From: Rhodospirillaceae bacterium
GTDB lineage: Bacteria > Pseudomonadota > Alphaproteobacteria > Dongiales > Dongiaceae
Assembly: GCA_008012315.1 (NCBI GenBank)
Contig: SSEL01000001.1
Span: forward strand, 186,001-250,000
Reading direction: 5' to 3'
DNA length: 64,000 bases
Shown: piece by piece, positions 1 through 8,519 of the stretch
Numbering within the stretch: position 1 is the first letter of the stretch
Layout: each line of letters starts with the position of its first letter
The notes under the pieces: generated by a model
What the model was told of the DNA's origin: nothing
The model's input: the letters and a program-made list of their open reading frames with translations, nothing else
Databases searched by the model: none
Made by a program: the position numbers and the translations under genes

Positions 1-6
1 CACTCG

Positions 7-225
7 ATGAATGCCGGAACGCGCCGGCCGATCTTTCGTGGTCGCGATCTCACCGCCGGGCCGGTGATCGGTTACGGCTCGCGGCCGATCAGCCGCCGCC
101 GTTCCCGTGCCCGCAAGAAACGCTATGTCACCGTTCTCGCCGTGCTGCTGGTGGGCGCCCTGTCGGTCAGCCTCGGCTATACCGTTCTATCCTCAAGACC
201 GGTGATCGAGGCCCAGCAGCAGTAA
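7..225 (+). CDS. Small single-pass membrane protein, unknown function
   Basis: A 72-residue protein with a basic N-terminal half (an RRRSRARKKR patch near residues 30-40) followed by one hydrophobic segment at about residues 42-62 and a short polar tail. This suggests an N-in, single-pass inner-membrane protein. The reading frame is open to the window edge, so the true start may lie upstream of base 1. I do not recognise a family. It ends about 20 bp before the dnaQ stop codon and converges with it. Confidence 0.5.
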   Translation: MNAGTRRPIFRGRDLTAGPVIGYGSRPISRRRSRARKKRYVTVLAVLLVGALSVSLGYTVLSSRPVIEAQQQ

Positions 226-245
226 AGACCGCGGTAAAGCCGCGA

Positions 246-974
246 CTATTGCAGCCAGACCGCATTCTTCAATTTGGCGACGAAAGCGGCGTGGAGCTCC
301 AGCTCCTCCGGCAGCGCCGCATGCGGCCGGGGCGGGCGGATCGCCTTGCCGCTGGCCGCCGGACTGCTTGCGACGATCAGATCGGCGCTGATCTCGACCT
401 CGGTTTCCAGCACCAGCCCGGCCTGGCGGCCACCCAGCAATTCCAGATAAACCTCGGCCAGAAGCTGGGCATCAAGCAAGGCGCCGTGCAGGGTGCGGGC
501 CGAGTTGTCGATATTGAAGCGTTTGCACAAGGCATCCAGGCTGGCCGGCGAGCCGGGGAATTTCTGCCGCGCCAGCTTCACCGTATCCACCGCGCGTTGC
601 ATCGGCATCGCCGGCTTGCCGATCCGCTCCAATTCGGCATTCAGGAATTTCATGTCGAATTCGGCATTGTGGATGACCAACGGCGCATCGCCGATGAACT
701 CGACGAACTTATCGGCCACCTCGGCGAATTTCGGCTTGTCGACCAGGAACTCATCTGACAGGCCATGCACCTTGAAAGCCGCTTCCGGCATCAACCGCTC
801 GGGATTGAGATAGACATGGAAGGTGCGGGCCGTCGGCACGTGATTGATCAGTTCCAGGCAGCCGATTTCCACCAGCCGGTCGCCGGTCAGCGGATCGAAA
901 CCGGTAGTTTTGGTATCCAGCACGATTTCGCGCGGGACGCTCTGCTGGGGCTGGTTTTGATGGGTCGCATTCAT
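246..974 (-). CDS. dnaQ: DNA polymerase III epsilon subunit (proofreading 3'-5' exonuclease), altered ExoI motif
   Basis: Epsilon is the proofreading exonuclease of the replicative polymerase core. The DEDDh-family fold is clear: ExoI region near residue 20, an ExoII-type [11 protein letters not shown] with its Asp, and an Exo[15 protein letters not shown] carrying the catalytic His and Asp. The C-terminal tail would bind the alpha subunit. The first motif reads D20-T-K22-T-T-G, where the family has D-T-E-T-T-G, so a metal-binding glutamate is replaced by lysine (codon AAA). The start was placed at the ATG at 974; a longer frame upstream runs into murI and its extension does not look conserved. 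It lies 22 bp after murI in a minus-strand housekeeping run. Confidence 0.9.
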   Translation of the reverse strand: MNATHQNQPQQSVPREIVLDTKTTGFDPLTGDRLVEIGCLELINHVPTARTFHVYLNPERLMPEAAFKVHGLSDEFLVDKPKFAEVADKFVEFIGDAPLVIHNAEFDMKFLNAELERIGKPAMPMQRAVDTVKLARQKFPGSPASLDALCKRFNIDNSARTLHGALLDAQLLAEVYLELLGGRQAGLVLETEVEISADLIVASSPAASGKAIRPPRPHAALPEELELHAAFVAKLKNAVWLQ

Positions 975-996
975 CGCGGCACCGCCTCTTGATCTC

Positions 997-1887
997 TCAA
1001 ACCGATGGCAAGGACTGGAATTCAAGATGCCCGCCGAAGAAGCGGCTGGCAAGCATGGAGACGCGGGCCGGGTCACCTGTCGTAAAACAGATCGGTAACG
1101 GCGGCTCAAGATCGAATTGCCGGTAGTCGGGATGGCGCCACAGATAGGCGGTCAGGCTTTCCGCCACCCGGCGCGGCTGTGACAGGATCTCCGTTTGCGC
1201 CGGCAAGGCCGCGCGGAAGAGATGCTGGATGAGCGGATAATGGGTGCAGCCCAGCACCGCTTTCTCCGGCACATGGCCGGCCGCCGCCAGCAAGCCTGCA
1301 ACATGGCCCTCGACGATGGGCGCGATCGTTGCATCGCCGGCATCCTGTTCGATCAAGCCGGCCAGCTCCGGGCAGGCACGCTGGACGACGCGTGTGCGCG
1401 GCGCGCGCTTCCGCACTTCGGTGACATATGAACCGGCGGTGACGGTTGCCGCCGTGGCGAAGACCGCCACTGTTTCGCTGGCTGAACGATCGTCCATCGG
1501 CGATCGGTCGGGTATGTCGCTGTACCAACTCGTCCGCGCGATGGCTTCCACCATCGGCACCAGCACGCCGAGCAGACGATGGTTCGGATAAGCGCGGGGC
1601 AGCCAATCCTGCTGCAGCTCGCGCAAAGCGACGGCGGCAGCCGTATTGCAGGCCAGGATCACCAGGCGGCAACCGAGATCGAACAAGCGCGTCGCATTCA
1701 TCCGCGCCAGATCGACGATCTCCTCTGCCGACCGCGAGCCATAGGGCGCATATGCATGATCGCCGAGATAGATGAAACGCTGGCGCGGCAGCCGGTCGAC
1801 CAGGCCGCGCAAAATCGTCAGGCCGCCATGACCGGAATCGAAAACCCCGATCGGCGATCCACGCTCGGGCTGCGACCAGAAGGGCAT
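997..1887 (-). CDS. murI: Glutamate racemase
   Basis: Interconverts L- and D-glutamate in the cytoplasm, supplying D-Glu for peptidoglycan. The 296-residue protein shows [13 protein letters not shown] (residues 14-26, with the Asp-Ser pair), the first catalytic cysteine in ACNTAAA (C80) and the second in GCTHYPL. The family usually reads ACNTAS and GDxARxPYG; here these are ACNTAA and GDHAYAPYG, modest variants. The ATG at 1887 overlaps the coaE stop codon by one base (TGATG), which argues for translational coupling and for this start over the longer frame. Confidence 0.88.
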   Translation of the reverse strand: MPFWSQPERGSPIGVFDSGHGGLTILRGLVDRLPRQRFIYLGDHAYAPYGSRSAEEIVDLARMNATRLFDLGCRLVILACNTAAAVALRELQQDWLPRAYPNHRLLGVLVPMVEAIARTSWYSDIPDRSPMDDRSASETVAVFATAATVTAGSYVTEVRKRAPRTRVVQRACPELAGLIEQDAGDATIAPIVEGHVAGLLAAAGHVPEKAVLGCTHYPLIQHLFRAALPAQTEILSQPRRVAESLTAYLWRHPDYRQFDLEPPLPICFTTGDPARVSMLASRFFGGHLEFQSLPSV

Positions 1888-2510
1888 CAGGGAACGCGGC
1901 GCTTCTGCTGGACGGGTTTTTGCCGTTTCGTCAAATCGCGCAAGGCGCGCCGCAAGGCAAGACAAGCGGCGCGGCGGCCCAGGCCGGTATCGATGACGAT
2001 ATCGGCACGGCGGCGTTTTTCCGCATCCGGCATTTGCAGCTTCTCGATCTGCGCCAGCCGTTCCGGCGTCATGTTGGGGCGGGCCAGCACACGGGCATGC
2101 TGCAGGAAACGCGGCGCGGTAACGACGATGACGCCGTCGCAGCGTTTTTCGCCGCCGGTCTCAAAAAGCAGCGGGATATCGAGCACCACCAGCTTGCGCC
2201 TTTGCGCCCGGGCGCGCTGCACGAAGCGCCGCGCCACTTCCTGCACCATCGGATGCAGAATCTTTTCCAGTCGCAGCAATTCCTGCGGGTGACCGAAAAC
2301 CTTGGCACCCAGCGCTTTCCGGTCCACCGCGCCGTCAAGCACCACGCCGGGAAAGGCCGCATCGATCGCCGGCACCGCCGCGCCGCCTTTCGCCAGCAAC
2401 CGATGCACCGCCGCATCGGCATCATGTACCGGAATACCGATCCGCCGCAGCATGGCGGCAGCCGTCGATTTCCCCATGCCGATCGAACCGGTGAGGCCGA
2501 GGATGATCAT
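1887..2510 (-). CDS. coaE: Dephospho-CoA kinase
   Basis: Catalyses the last step of coenzyme A synthesis, phosphorylating the 3'-hydroxyl of dephospho-CoA with ATP. The 207-residue length is normal. A P-loop GSIGMGKST lies at residues 8-16, followed by the family HDAD segment, and LDIPLLFE lies in the CoA-binding part. The C-terminus is very basic. The gene follows aroE after a short gap and overlaps murI by one base, so it is probably part of the same minus-strand transcript. Confidence 0.93.
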   Translation of the reverse strand: MIILGLTGSIGMGKSTAAAMLRRIGIPVHDADAAVHRLLAKGGAAVPAIDAAFPGVVLDGAVDRKALGAKVFGHPQELLRLEKILHPMVQEVARRFVQRARAQRRKLVVLDIPLLFETGGEKRCDGVIVVTAPRFLQHARVLARPNMTPERLAQIEKLQMPDAEKRRRADIVIDTGLGRRAACLALRRALRDLTKRQKPVQQKRRVP

Positions 2511-2531
2511 GCGCGGCTCATCTGGCGCCGG

Positions 2532-3428
2532 TCATTTGATACCGGGGATATCGGCCAGCACGAAATCTCGCAAGGCCGGCGTCACTTCCGGCTCCACCTT
2601 GAACCAGGCGGCAAATCCCGGCCGGGCCTGGTGCAGCAGCATGCCGAGCCCATCGACGATGCCATTGCCGCGCTTCCTGGCCGCCGCCAGCAACGGCGTT
2701 TCCAGCGGCACATAGACGATATCGTCGACCACAGCAGAGACAGGCAGTTTCGCGAGGTCGATTTCCAGCGGCGGCTGTCCGGCCAGGCCGAGCTGCGTCG
2801 TATTCACCAGCAAAGCTGCATCAGCGAGACTGTCAGACCGGTTGTCCCAATCCTGCACAGCGATGCGGCGGTCCGTCGCCGTGTTGAGCGCTTCGGCTAT
2901 TTCCGCTGCCCGCTCTCGGGTCCGGTTGAGCAGACGGATTTCCGGCGCGCCAGCATCGAGCAATGCCACCACGATTGCCCGCGATGCACCGCCGGCCCCC
3001 AATACCACCGCCGGCCCGTCACCGGCCCGCCAGTTTCCGGCGCTCGCCTGCAGATGTTCGAGAAAGCCGAAACCGTCGGTATTGTCGCCCAGCAAGCTGC
3101 CGTCTTCCTGCACCACGACGGTATTCACCGCGCCGATGCGGCGCGCCCGTTCCGTCGCCTGATCGACGCAAGCAAGGGCCTTCTCCTTATGCGGCAGCGT
3201 CACATTGGCACCGCGAAAACCCAAAGCCGGCAAGGCGCACAAGGCCGTCTCGAATTGCGATGGATGAGTTGAGAAGGGGATATAGGCGCCATCAATCCCA
3301 TAATGCCGAAGCCAATAGCCATGCAGGCGGGGCGAGCGCGAATGGGTGACCGGCCAGCCGAAGACGCCGGCAATCAGCGTCTTGCCGGTCAGGGTTTCAC
3401 GAGGTGGCATGGGCAGTGATTGCGACAT
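2532..3428 (-). CDS. aroE: Shikimate dehydrogenase (NADP+)
   Basis: Reduces 3-dehydroshikimate to shikimate in the aromatic amino acid pathway. The 298-residue protein shows the substrate-binding HSRSPRLHGYWL segment, NVTLPHKEKA with the catalytic lysine, NTDGFGF with the partner Asp, and the Rossmann glycine loop GAGGASRAI for NADPH. It starts 12 bp after the maf stop codon. The maf-aroE-coaE-dnaQ order is a well-known alphaproteobacterial arrangement. Confidence 0.94.
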   Translation of the reverse strand: MSQSLPMPPRETLTGKTLIAGVFGWPVTHSRSPRLHGYWLRHYGIDGAYIPFSTHPSQFETALCALPALGFRGANVTLPHKEKALACVDQATERARRIGAVNTVVVQEDGSLLGDNTDGFGFLEHLQASAGNWRAGDGPAVVLGAGGASRAIVVALLDAGAPEIRLLNRTRERAAEIAEALNTATDRRIAVQDWDNRSDSLADAALLVNTTQLGLAGQPPLEIDLAKLPVSAVVDDIVYVPLETPLLAAARKRGNGIVDGLGMLLHQARPGFAAWFKVEPEVTPALRDFVLADIPGIK

Positions 3429-3440
3429 AGACGCATCCCA

Positions 3441-4034
3441 TTAGCTTGCAAGAAGGCCGTGTTGCCGAAGTTGCGCCAGCACAGGCAGCAAGGGCAGGCC
3501 CAGAATAGTGAAAAAGTCGCCATCGATGCGATCGAACAGCTGTGCTCCTTGACCCTCGAGCTGATAGGCGCCGACGGATGTCAGGATCTGCGGGCTGTTC
3601 TCGCTGAGATAGGCATCGAGAAAGGCGTCACTGAAATCGCGCATCCGCAGATAGGCGTCGGCCGAATGATGCCAGATCCGCGTCGCATCCCTGATCAGCA
3701 CGACGCTGGAGATCAAGCGATGCGACCGGCCGCGCAGTTGCTGCAAATGCCGGCGCGCCTCGGTGATATCGCCTGGCTTGTCGAGCCAGCTTCCCTCGAT
3801 CTCCAGCATCTGGTCGGCACCCAGCACGAAGCGGCCGGGAAAGCGCGCGGCGACGCGCCTTGCCTTGGTTTCCGCCAGGGCCTCGGCAACCCGTTCGACG
3901 GCAACCCCTTCAGCCCGCAAGCTGTCCTTGATGGCGCTTTCATCGATCGCGGCGACACTGACCTCGATGGCGACACCGGCCTGTTCCAGCATCCTCGCGC
4001 GGATCGCGCTGCCTGACGCAAGCACCAGGGACAT
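3441..4034 (-). CDS. maf: Maf-like nucleoside triphosphate pyrophosphatase
   Basis: Maf proteins hydrolyse non-canonical or modified NTPs to monophosphates, limiting their incorporation into nucleic acids. The 197-residue protein begins with LVLASGSAIRARML, the Maf signature (usually ASxSxxRxxLL). GADQMLE carries the conserved Asp, and the later LFDRIDGDFFTILGLPL block is typical. It lies directly against the ppsR stop codon, with maf starting at 4034 and ppsR ending at 4035. Substrate specificity cannot be read from sequence. Confidence 0.9.
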   Translation of the reverse strand: MSLVLASGSAIRARMLEQAGVAIEVSVAAIDESAIKDSLRAEGVAVERVAEALAETKARRVAARFPGRFVLGADQMLEIEGSWLDKPGDITEARRHLQQLRGRSHRLISSVVLIRDATRIWHHSADAYLRMRDFSDAFLDAYLSENSPQILTSVGAYQLEGQGAQLFDRIDGDFFTILGLPLLPVLAQLRQHGLLAS

Positions 4035-4958
4035 TCAGCGCGCCTGTAATTTGGTGCTGCCATTGCTATAGGGCGCCAGATGCAGGCGATCGCGATGCTG
4101 CTGCAGCAAGGTCATGATCGTGGCGGCGGTCTCCTCGATCGAACGGCGCGTCACATCGATCACCGGCCAGCCGTTTTCGTTGCAAAGCCGCCTGGCCAAG
4201 GCCACTTCCTCACGCACGGAATCGATATCGACGTAACTGGTATCGTCATCCTGGGCCAGCATCTGCAAACGGTTGCGCCGGATCTGCACCAGTTGCGTCG
4301 CATCCTTGGTGAGGCCGACAACCAGCGGGCTGCGCGCACTGAAGAGTTCCGGCGGCATGGGACAGCTAGGCACGATCGGCACATTGGCGACCTTGATGCC
4401 ACGATTGGCGAGATAGATCGCAGTCGGTGTTTTCGACGACCGCGAGACACCGACCAGGATCACATCGGCCTCGACATAGGACCGGCTCGACTGGCCGTCG
4501 TCATGGGACAACGCAAAATCCATCGCCTCGATCCGGGCGAAATAGCCGGCATCCAGTTCGTGCTGGCGCCCCGACTGGCCGCGCGCCTGCTGGCCGAAAT
4601 GCACCGCCAGGGCGGCGATCACCGGATCCAGGATCGGCACATAGGGCACGTTGAGCTGGCGGCAGCCATCGGTCAGCAAGGTCCGCAGGCGATCATTGAC
4701 CACGGTGTAAAGCACCAGGCCCGGATTCTGGGCGATGCCGGCGAGCACCTTTTCCATCTGCCCCGGCGTGCGGATCAGGGTCCAGCTATGCTCGATCGGC
4801 TGGATATTCTCGAATTGCACCAGGCAAGCGCGGGTGACGCTATTGATGGTTTCGCCCGTGGCATCCGACACCAGATGCAGGTGAAAGGCGCCTCGCTCTG
4901 GTTCGACCCGACCGGATTTCTCGCCTGATGGCTCGCTGTACTGGCCCATTTGCCGCAC
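4035..4958 (-). CDS. ppsR: Pyruvate,water/phosphate dikinase regulatory protein (DUF299)
   Basis: Bifunctional kinase/pyrophosphorylase family that controls PEP synthase or pyruvate phosphate dikinase by reversible threonine phosphorylation. The 307-residue protein has the family opening FHLHLVSDATGETINS and the nucleotide-binding loop GVSRSSKTPT. The first in-frame start is a GTG at 4958; an ATG three codons later (4949) is equally possible. It is the first gene leftward of the putative origin. In alphaproteobacteria a DUF299 gene facing away from hemE is the standard neighbour of oriC. Confidence 0.9.
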   Translation of the reverse strand: MRQMGQYSEPSGEKSGRVEPERGAFHLHLVSDATGETINSVTRACLVQFENIQPIEHSWTLIRTPGQMEKVLAGIAQNPGLVLYTVVNDRLRTLLTDGCRQLNVPYVPILDPVIAALAVHFGQQARGQSGRQHELDAGYFARIEAMDFALSHDDGQSSRSYVEADVILVGVSRSSKTPTAIYLANRGIKVANVPIVPSCPMPPELFSARSPLVVGLTKDATQLVQIRRNRLQMLAQDDDTSYVDIDSVREEVALARRLCNENGWPVIDVTRRSIEETAATIMTLLQQHRDRLHLAPYSNGSTKLQAR

Positions 4959-5496
4959 CCTTTTTCTTCAACGCATCCCTTCCCGGAACATACCGGTCCG
5001 GCGCCAATCGATCCACAAGGAAACTGTGGAAAACTGTCGAAGAAGCCGGGGATAAAATGTGCGTGACCGGCTTTGACTGAAGTTACACCGATTCATTCGG
5101 CCGGCATTGGGATCTTTATTCCAACTGTGACCCATCGGCCCGAACAAGCTGAATCCGGGGGATAAGAGTCCAGCCGCTGCCATGCACCGGATTCCGGCAA
5201 TTCGACAGCCCGGTTTTTCGCCGTTATACAGATTTAATCCCCAGGAGCCTGTGGACAATCAGCTGCCCGGCACGCAAAAAGTTATCCACCGAGTTATCCG
5301 GGGATCGGTCGGAAAGCGGGGATTCACAGGATTCACGCGACAACAAAAACCACTATAAGATTCAGATTCTTATAGTAATGAAGTAGTGGTGAGGTGGTGC
5401 CCCGGGATAAACCTGGAAATCCCGCTTGGCTTGACTCCCCATTCATCCGAGCCGAGTTTCCTCATTCGATTTGCCCCTATCCGAGACCGATGAGAC
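4959..5496. other. oriC: Putative chromosomal replication origin (oriC)
   Basis: A 538-bp gene-free region between divergent ppsR and hemE, the place occupied by oriC in Caulobacter and many alphaproteobacteria. It holds several near-consensus DnaA boxes (consensus TTATCCACA). TTTTCCACA lies on the minus strand at 5025-5033, TTGTCCACA on the minus strand at 5250-5258, and TTATCCACC on the plus strand at 5282-5290. Weaker GGGGATAA-type matches lie at 5047-5055 and 5157-5165, and partial ones near 5009 and 5294. An AT-rich stretch follows at about 5341-5380. Genes point away on both sides, as leading-strand genes would. Origin activity is inferred from position and motifs. Confidence 0.82.
5352..5376. 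repeat. Palindrome in the AT-rich part of the origin region, upstream of hemE
   Basis: Perfect 9-bp inverted repeat ACTATAAGA / TCTTATAGT separated by 7 bases. Outside it CCACTA (5350) is mirrored by TAGTGG (5384). It lies in the AT-rich stretch about 120 bp before hemE. It could be an operator for hemE, part of the DNA unwinding region, or a terminator-like hairpin; nothing in the sequence decides. Confidence 0.55.
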
Positions 5497-6537
5497 ATGA
5501 CCACGACCGATAAACTGATCCTGCGCAGCCTGAAGGGCGAAACCCTGACCCGGCCGCCCTTCTGGCTGATGCGGCAGGCCGGCCGCTATCTGCCCGAATA
5601 TCGCGCGGCACGGGCCAAAGCCGGATCGTTTCTCGATCTCTGCTATCATCCGGACCTGGCGGTCGAGGTGACCTTGCAGCCGATCCGGCGTTTCGGCATG
5701 GATGCGGCGATCCTGTTTTCCGACATTCTCGTGGTCGCCGACGGCCTCGGCCACAAAGTGCGTTTCGAGGAAGGGCGCGGCCCGCTCCTGGATGCACTTA
5801 ACCCCGATGACGATCTGCGGGGATTGCAGGTCGATCGGGTGGTGCCGCATCTGGCACCCGTCTATCAGACGGTTGCCGATATCAAGGCAAAGCTGCCGGC
5901 GGAAACCGCATTGATCGGCTTTGCCGGCGCGCCCTGGACGGTTGCCAGCTATATGATCGAAGGCTGCGGCAGCCGTGATTATGCCAAGGCGAAAAGCTGG
6001 ATCTACCGGCATCCGGATTTATTCAAGCGCCTGATCGATCTGTTGATCGAGGCGACCACGCGGCATCTCGCGGCGCAGATCGAGGCCGGCGCCGAACTGG
6101 TGCAGCTTTTCGATTCCTGGGCAGGCGCCCTGGATCATGCAGCCATGATCAACTGGTCGCTGCAGCCTTGCCGGGAAATCGTCACCCGGTTGCGCGCCCA
6201 ATATCCGGCCGTGCCGGTCATCGTCTTTCCGCGCGGCGTCGGGGCGGGTTATCTCGATTTTGCCCAGGCCGGTTTCATGCAGGGCCTGGGCCTCGATACC
6301 GGGGTGCCGCCGGATTGGGCGCGCAATGCCATGCCCGGCCAATTCGCGTTGCAAGGCAATCTCGACCCGCAGATCCTGGTGGCCGGCGGTGAGGCGATGC
6401 GGCGCAGCGTGACGAGCCTGCTGGCGGGATTGAACAGCCGTCCCTATATTTTCAACCTGGGCCACGGCATCGTGCCGGAAACGCCGCCGGAACATGTTGC
6501 TGCCTTGGCGGAATTGATCCGCAACTGGAAGTCTTAG
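5497..6537 (+). CDS. hemE: Uroporphyrinogen decarboxylase
   Basis: Decarboxylates the four acetate side chains of uroporphyrinogen III to give coproporphyrinogen III in haem synthesis. The 346-residue length is normal. The N-terminal PPFWLMRQAGRYLPEYR signature with its substrate-binding arginines and the GFAGAPWTVASYMIEG segment are intact, as is the C-terminal NLGHGI. It is the first gene rightward of the putative origin and is followed 67 bp later by hemH. Confidence 0.96.
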   Translation: MTTTDKLILRSLKGETLTRPPFWLMRQAGRYLPEYRAARAKAGSFLDLCYHPDLAVEVTLQPIRRFGMDAAILFSDILVVADGLGHKVRFEEGRGPLLDALNPDDDLRGLQVDRVVPHLAPVYQTVADIKAKLPAETALIGFAGAPWTVASYMIEGCGSRDYAKAKSWIYRHPDLFKRLIDLLIEATTRHLAAQIEAGAELVQLFDSWAGALDHAAMINWSLQPCREIVTRLRAQYPAVPVIVFPRGVGAGYLDFAQAGFMQGLGLDTGVPPDWARNAMPGQFALQGNLDPQILVAGGEAMRRSVTSLLAGLNSRPYIFNLGHGIVPETPPEHVAALAELIRNWKS

Positions 6538-6604
6538 TGGATCTGGGTTGCGCGGATCCGGGTTGCAGCGGGCGATCGATGCCGCCCAAGTGCTTGGGGG
6601 AAGA

Positions 6605-7654
6605 ATGGCCGAACGCCGTATCGCCGTTGTCTTGTTTAATCTGGGTGGCCCGGATAGCCAGTCGGCCGTGCGGCCCTTTCTGTTCAATCTCTTCTTCGAT
6701 CCCAGCATCATCCGTTTGCCGACACCCTTGCGCTGGATCGCAGCGCAGATCATCTCCCGCCGCCGTGCGCCGGTTGCCCATGAGATCTATGAGAAGATGG
6801 GTGGCCGCTCGCCGATCCTGCCCAATACCCAGGAGCAGGCGGCGGCGCTGACCCGTGCCCTCGGCGATCTCGGCCATGTGAAAGCCTTCATCTGCATGCG
6901 TTATTGGCAGCCGATGACGCATGAGGTGGTGAAGGCAGTGCGGGATTATGCGCCCGATGAGGTGGTGCTTCTGCCGCTTTATCCGCAGTTTTCCACCACC
7001 ACGACAGCGTCATCCTACCGGATCTGGCAGGAAGCGGCGAAGAAGCATGGCCTGACCGTGCCGCAGAAGCTGATCTGCTGCTATCCGACGGAGCCGGGAT
7101 TCATCACGGCTTTGGCACGCGCCACCCAGGCGGGGCTGGAAGAGGCGGCGCGCATCGCCCCGCAGGCGCGGCCATTGGTGGTCTTTTCCGCCCATGGTTT
7201 GCCGAAGAAAGTAGTCGATGACGGCGATCCCTATGTGGCCCAGGTGACGGCCAGCGTGCGGGCCGTGGCAGCCTGGCTCGATCTTCGGGAAAGCGATTGG
7301 AAGACCGCCTTCCAGAGCCGTGTCGGTCCCCTCGAATGGGTCGGTCCCTCGACCGACGATGTGATCGTCCAGGCGGCGGAGAATGACCGCGCCATTGTCG
7401 TGGTGCCGGTCGCCTTCGTGTCCGAGCATTCGGAGACATTGGTCGAGCTCGATATCGAATATCGTCATCTTGCCGATGCGCGCCAGGCCCCGGCCTATAT
7501 CCGGGTGCCGACGGTTGGCGCCCAGCCGGATTTCATCGTCGGCCTGTCGCGGCTGGTGCGTCAGGCTCTGGGCAAGCCGGAAGCCGTACAAGACGGGATG
7601 GGGCAGCATTTCTGCGCCGACTGGTCGCGTTGCGTCTGCAAGGCGGTGGAATAA
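6605..7654 (+). CDS. hemH: Ferrochelatase
   Basis: Inserts Fe2+ into protoporphyrin IX, the last step of haem b synthesis, at the inner membrane. The 349-residue protein shows VVLFNLGGPDS at the N-terminus, FSAHGLPKK with the metal-site histidine, and SEHSETLVELDIEY with the catalytic glutamate. The start was set at the ATG at 6605, preceded by a GGGGGA ribosome-binding site; a longer frame from 6548 has no conserved extension. It lies between hemE and hemJ. Confidence 0.95.
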   Translation: MAERRIAVVLFNLGGPDSQSAVRPFLFNLFFDPSIIRLPTPLRWIAAQIISRRRAPVAHEIYEKMGGRSPILPNTQEQAAALTRALGDLGHVKAFICMRYWQPMTHEVVKAVRDYAPDEVVLLPLYPQFSTTTTASSYRIWQEAAKKHGLTVPQKLICCYPTEPGFITALARATQAGLEEAARIAPQARPLVVFSAHGLPKKVVDDGDPYVAQVTASVRAVAAWLDLRESDWKTAFQSRVGPLEWVGPSTDDVIVQAAENDRAIVVVPVAFVSEHSETLVELDIEYRHLADARQAPAYIRVPTVGAQPDFIVGLSRLVRQALGKPEAVQDGMGQHFCADWSRCVCKAVE

Positions 7655-7702
7655 GTTAGGCCACGGCGCAAAACCGTTTCGCAGATCAGGATTGGGAAAA
7701 CC

Positions 7703-8131
7703 ATGGATTTATATAGCTGGGTCAAGGCAGCACATATCATCTCGGTCATCGCCTGGATGGCCGGCATGCTCTATCTGCCACGGCTTTACGTTTATCATGC
7801 CGATGCCAAGCCCGGCTCTGACCTGTCCGAGACCTTCAAGGTGATGGAACGCCGGCTGCTGCGGGGGATCATCAATCCCGCCATGCTGGCGACCTGGATT
7901 TTCGGGTTGTTGCTGGTCTATCTCGGCGACCATTGGCGCGAAGGTTGGTTGCACGGCAAGCTGACCCTGGTGATCCTGATGCAGATCACCCATGCCGCCT
8001 ATGCCCGCTGGCGCAAGAAATTCGCCAATGACGAGAATACCAACAGCGCCAAGTTCTATCGGGTGATGAACGAGGTGCCGACCCTGCTGATGATCGGCAT
8101 CGTCGTTTTGGTGGTGCTAAAACCATTCTGA
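7703..8131 (+). CDS. hemJ: Protoporphyrinogen IX oxidase HemJ
   Basis: Oxidises protoporphyrinogen IX to protoporphyrin IX in bacteria lacking HemY or HemG. The 142-residue integral membrane protein has about four hydrophobic helices. It contains the KAAHIISVIAWMAGMLYLPR opening with the conserved His and the HGKLTLV segment with the conserved Lys. Its place right after hemE and hemH completes a late-haem cluster. Confidence 0.92.
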   Translation: MDLYSWVKAAHIISVIAWMAGMLYLPRLYVYHADAKPGSDLSETFKVMERRLLRGIINPAMLATWIFGLLLVYLGDHWREGWLHGKLTLVILMQITHAAYARWRKKFANDENTNSAKFYRVMNEVPTLLMIGIVVLVVLKPF

Positions 8132-8519
8132 ACCGTTCAGTTCAACTTTGTAGAAAGAGCGGGAAGGCCGTAAATAGCTCCTTGAAACGGCTTTTCCGGG
8201 GCATATCTATTACCTAACAGTTTCATTTTAGGCATTGCTGGGCGGAACAACGCGGATACCGCAGTTAAATGCGATTCTCCATTTGACAGGTCGCGCCTTT
8301 CACGGTACACGCGATTAAAGGCCCGGGGATGGGGCCACCTGCCAATTCAGCCTCCCGACGAAGAAAATCAAAATCATGGTGCCGGCAACGGCGCCGGCAA
8401 GAGGCAAAGAAGGGCCGGACTCGTCTAAATCGGTCTCCCTGAAAAGACCGGCGAAACAACCGCCATCCCGACCTGCTTCAGTCAAGCCCAGCCTGACTCA
8501 AACCCCCCAAGAAAAACCG
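8132..8519 (+). promoter_or_regulatory. Untranslated leader/promoter region of rho
   Basis: A 388-bp stretch without a convincing gene. It starts with a weak hairpin after hemJ (a GCCGT / ACGGC pair near 8168-8195) and then holds a C-rich stretch before rho. rho genes often have long leaders used for autoregulation, and the length and C-richness here fit that. A rho frame open from 8376 adds 48 low-complexity residues, which I treat as untranslated. No clear -35/-10 pair was found. Confidence 0.35.

Noticed and set aside
8376-8519. N-terminal extension of Rho by 48 residues
   Set aside because: Low-complexity Pro/Ser/Lys sequence with no good ribosome-binding site. The family start MNLQDLK at 8520 fits better, although the extension is not excluded.
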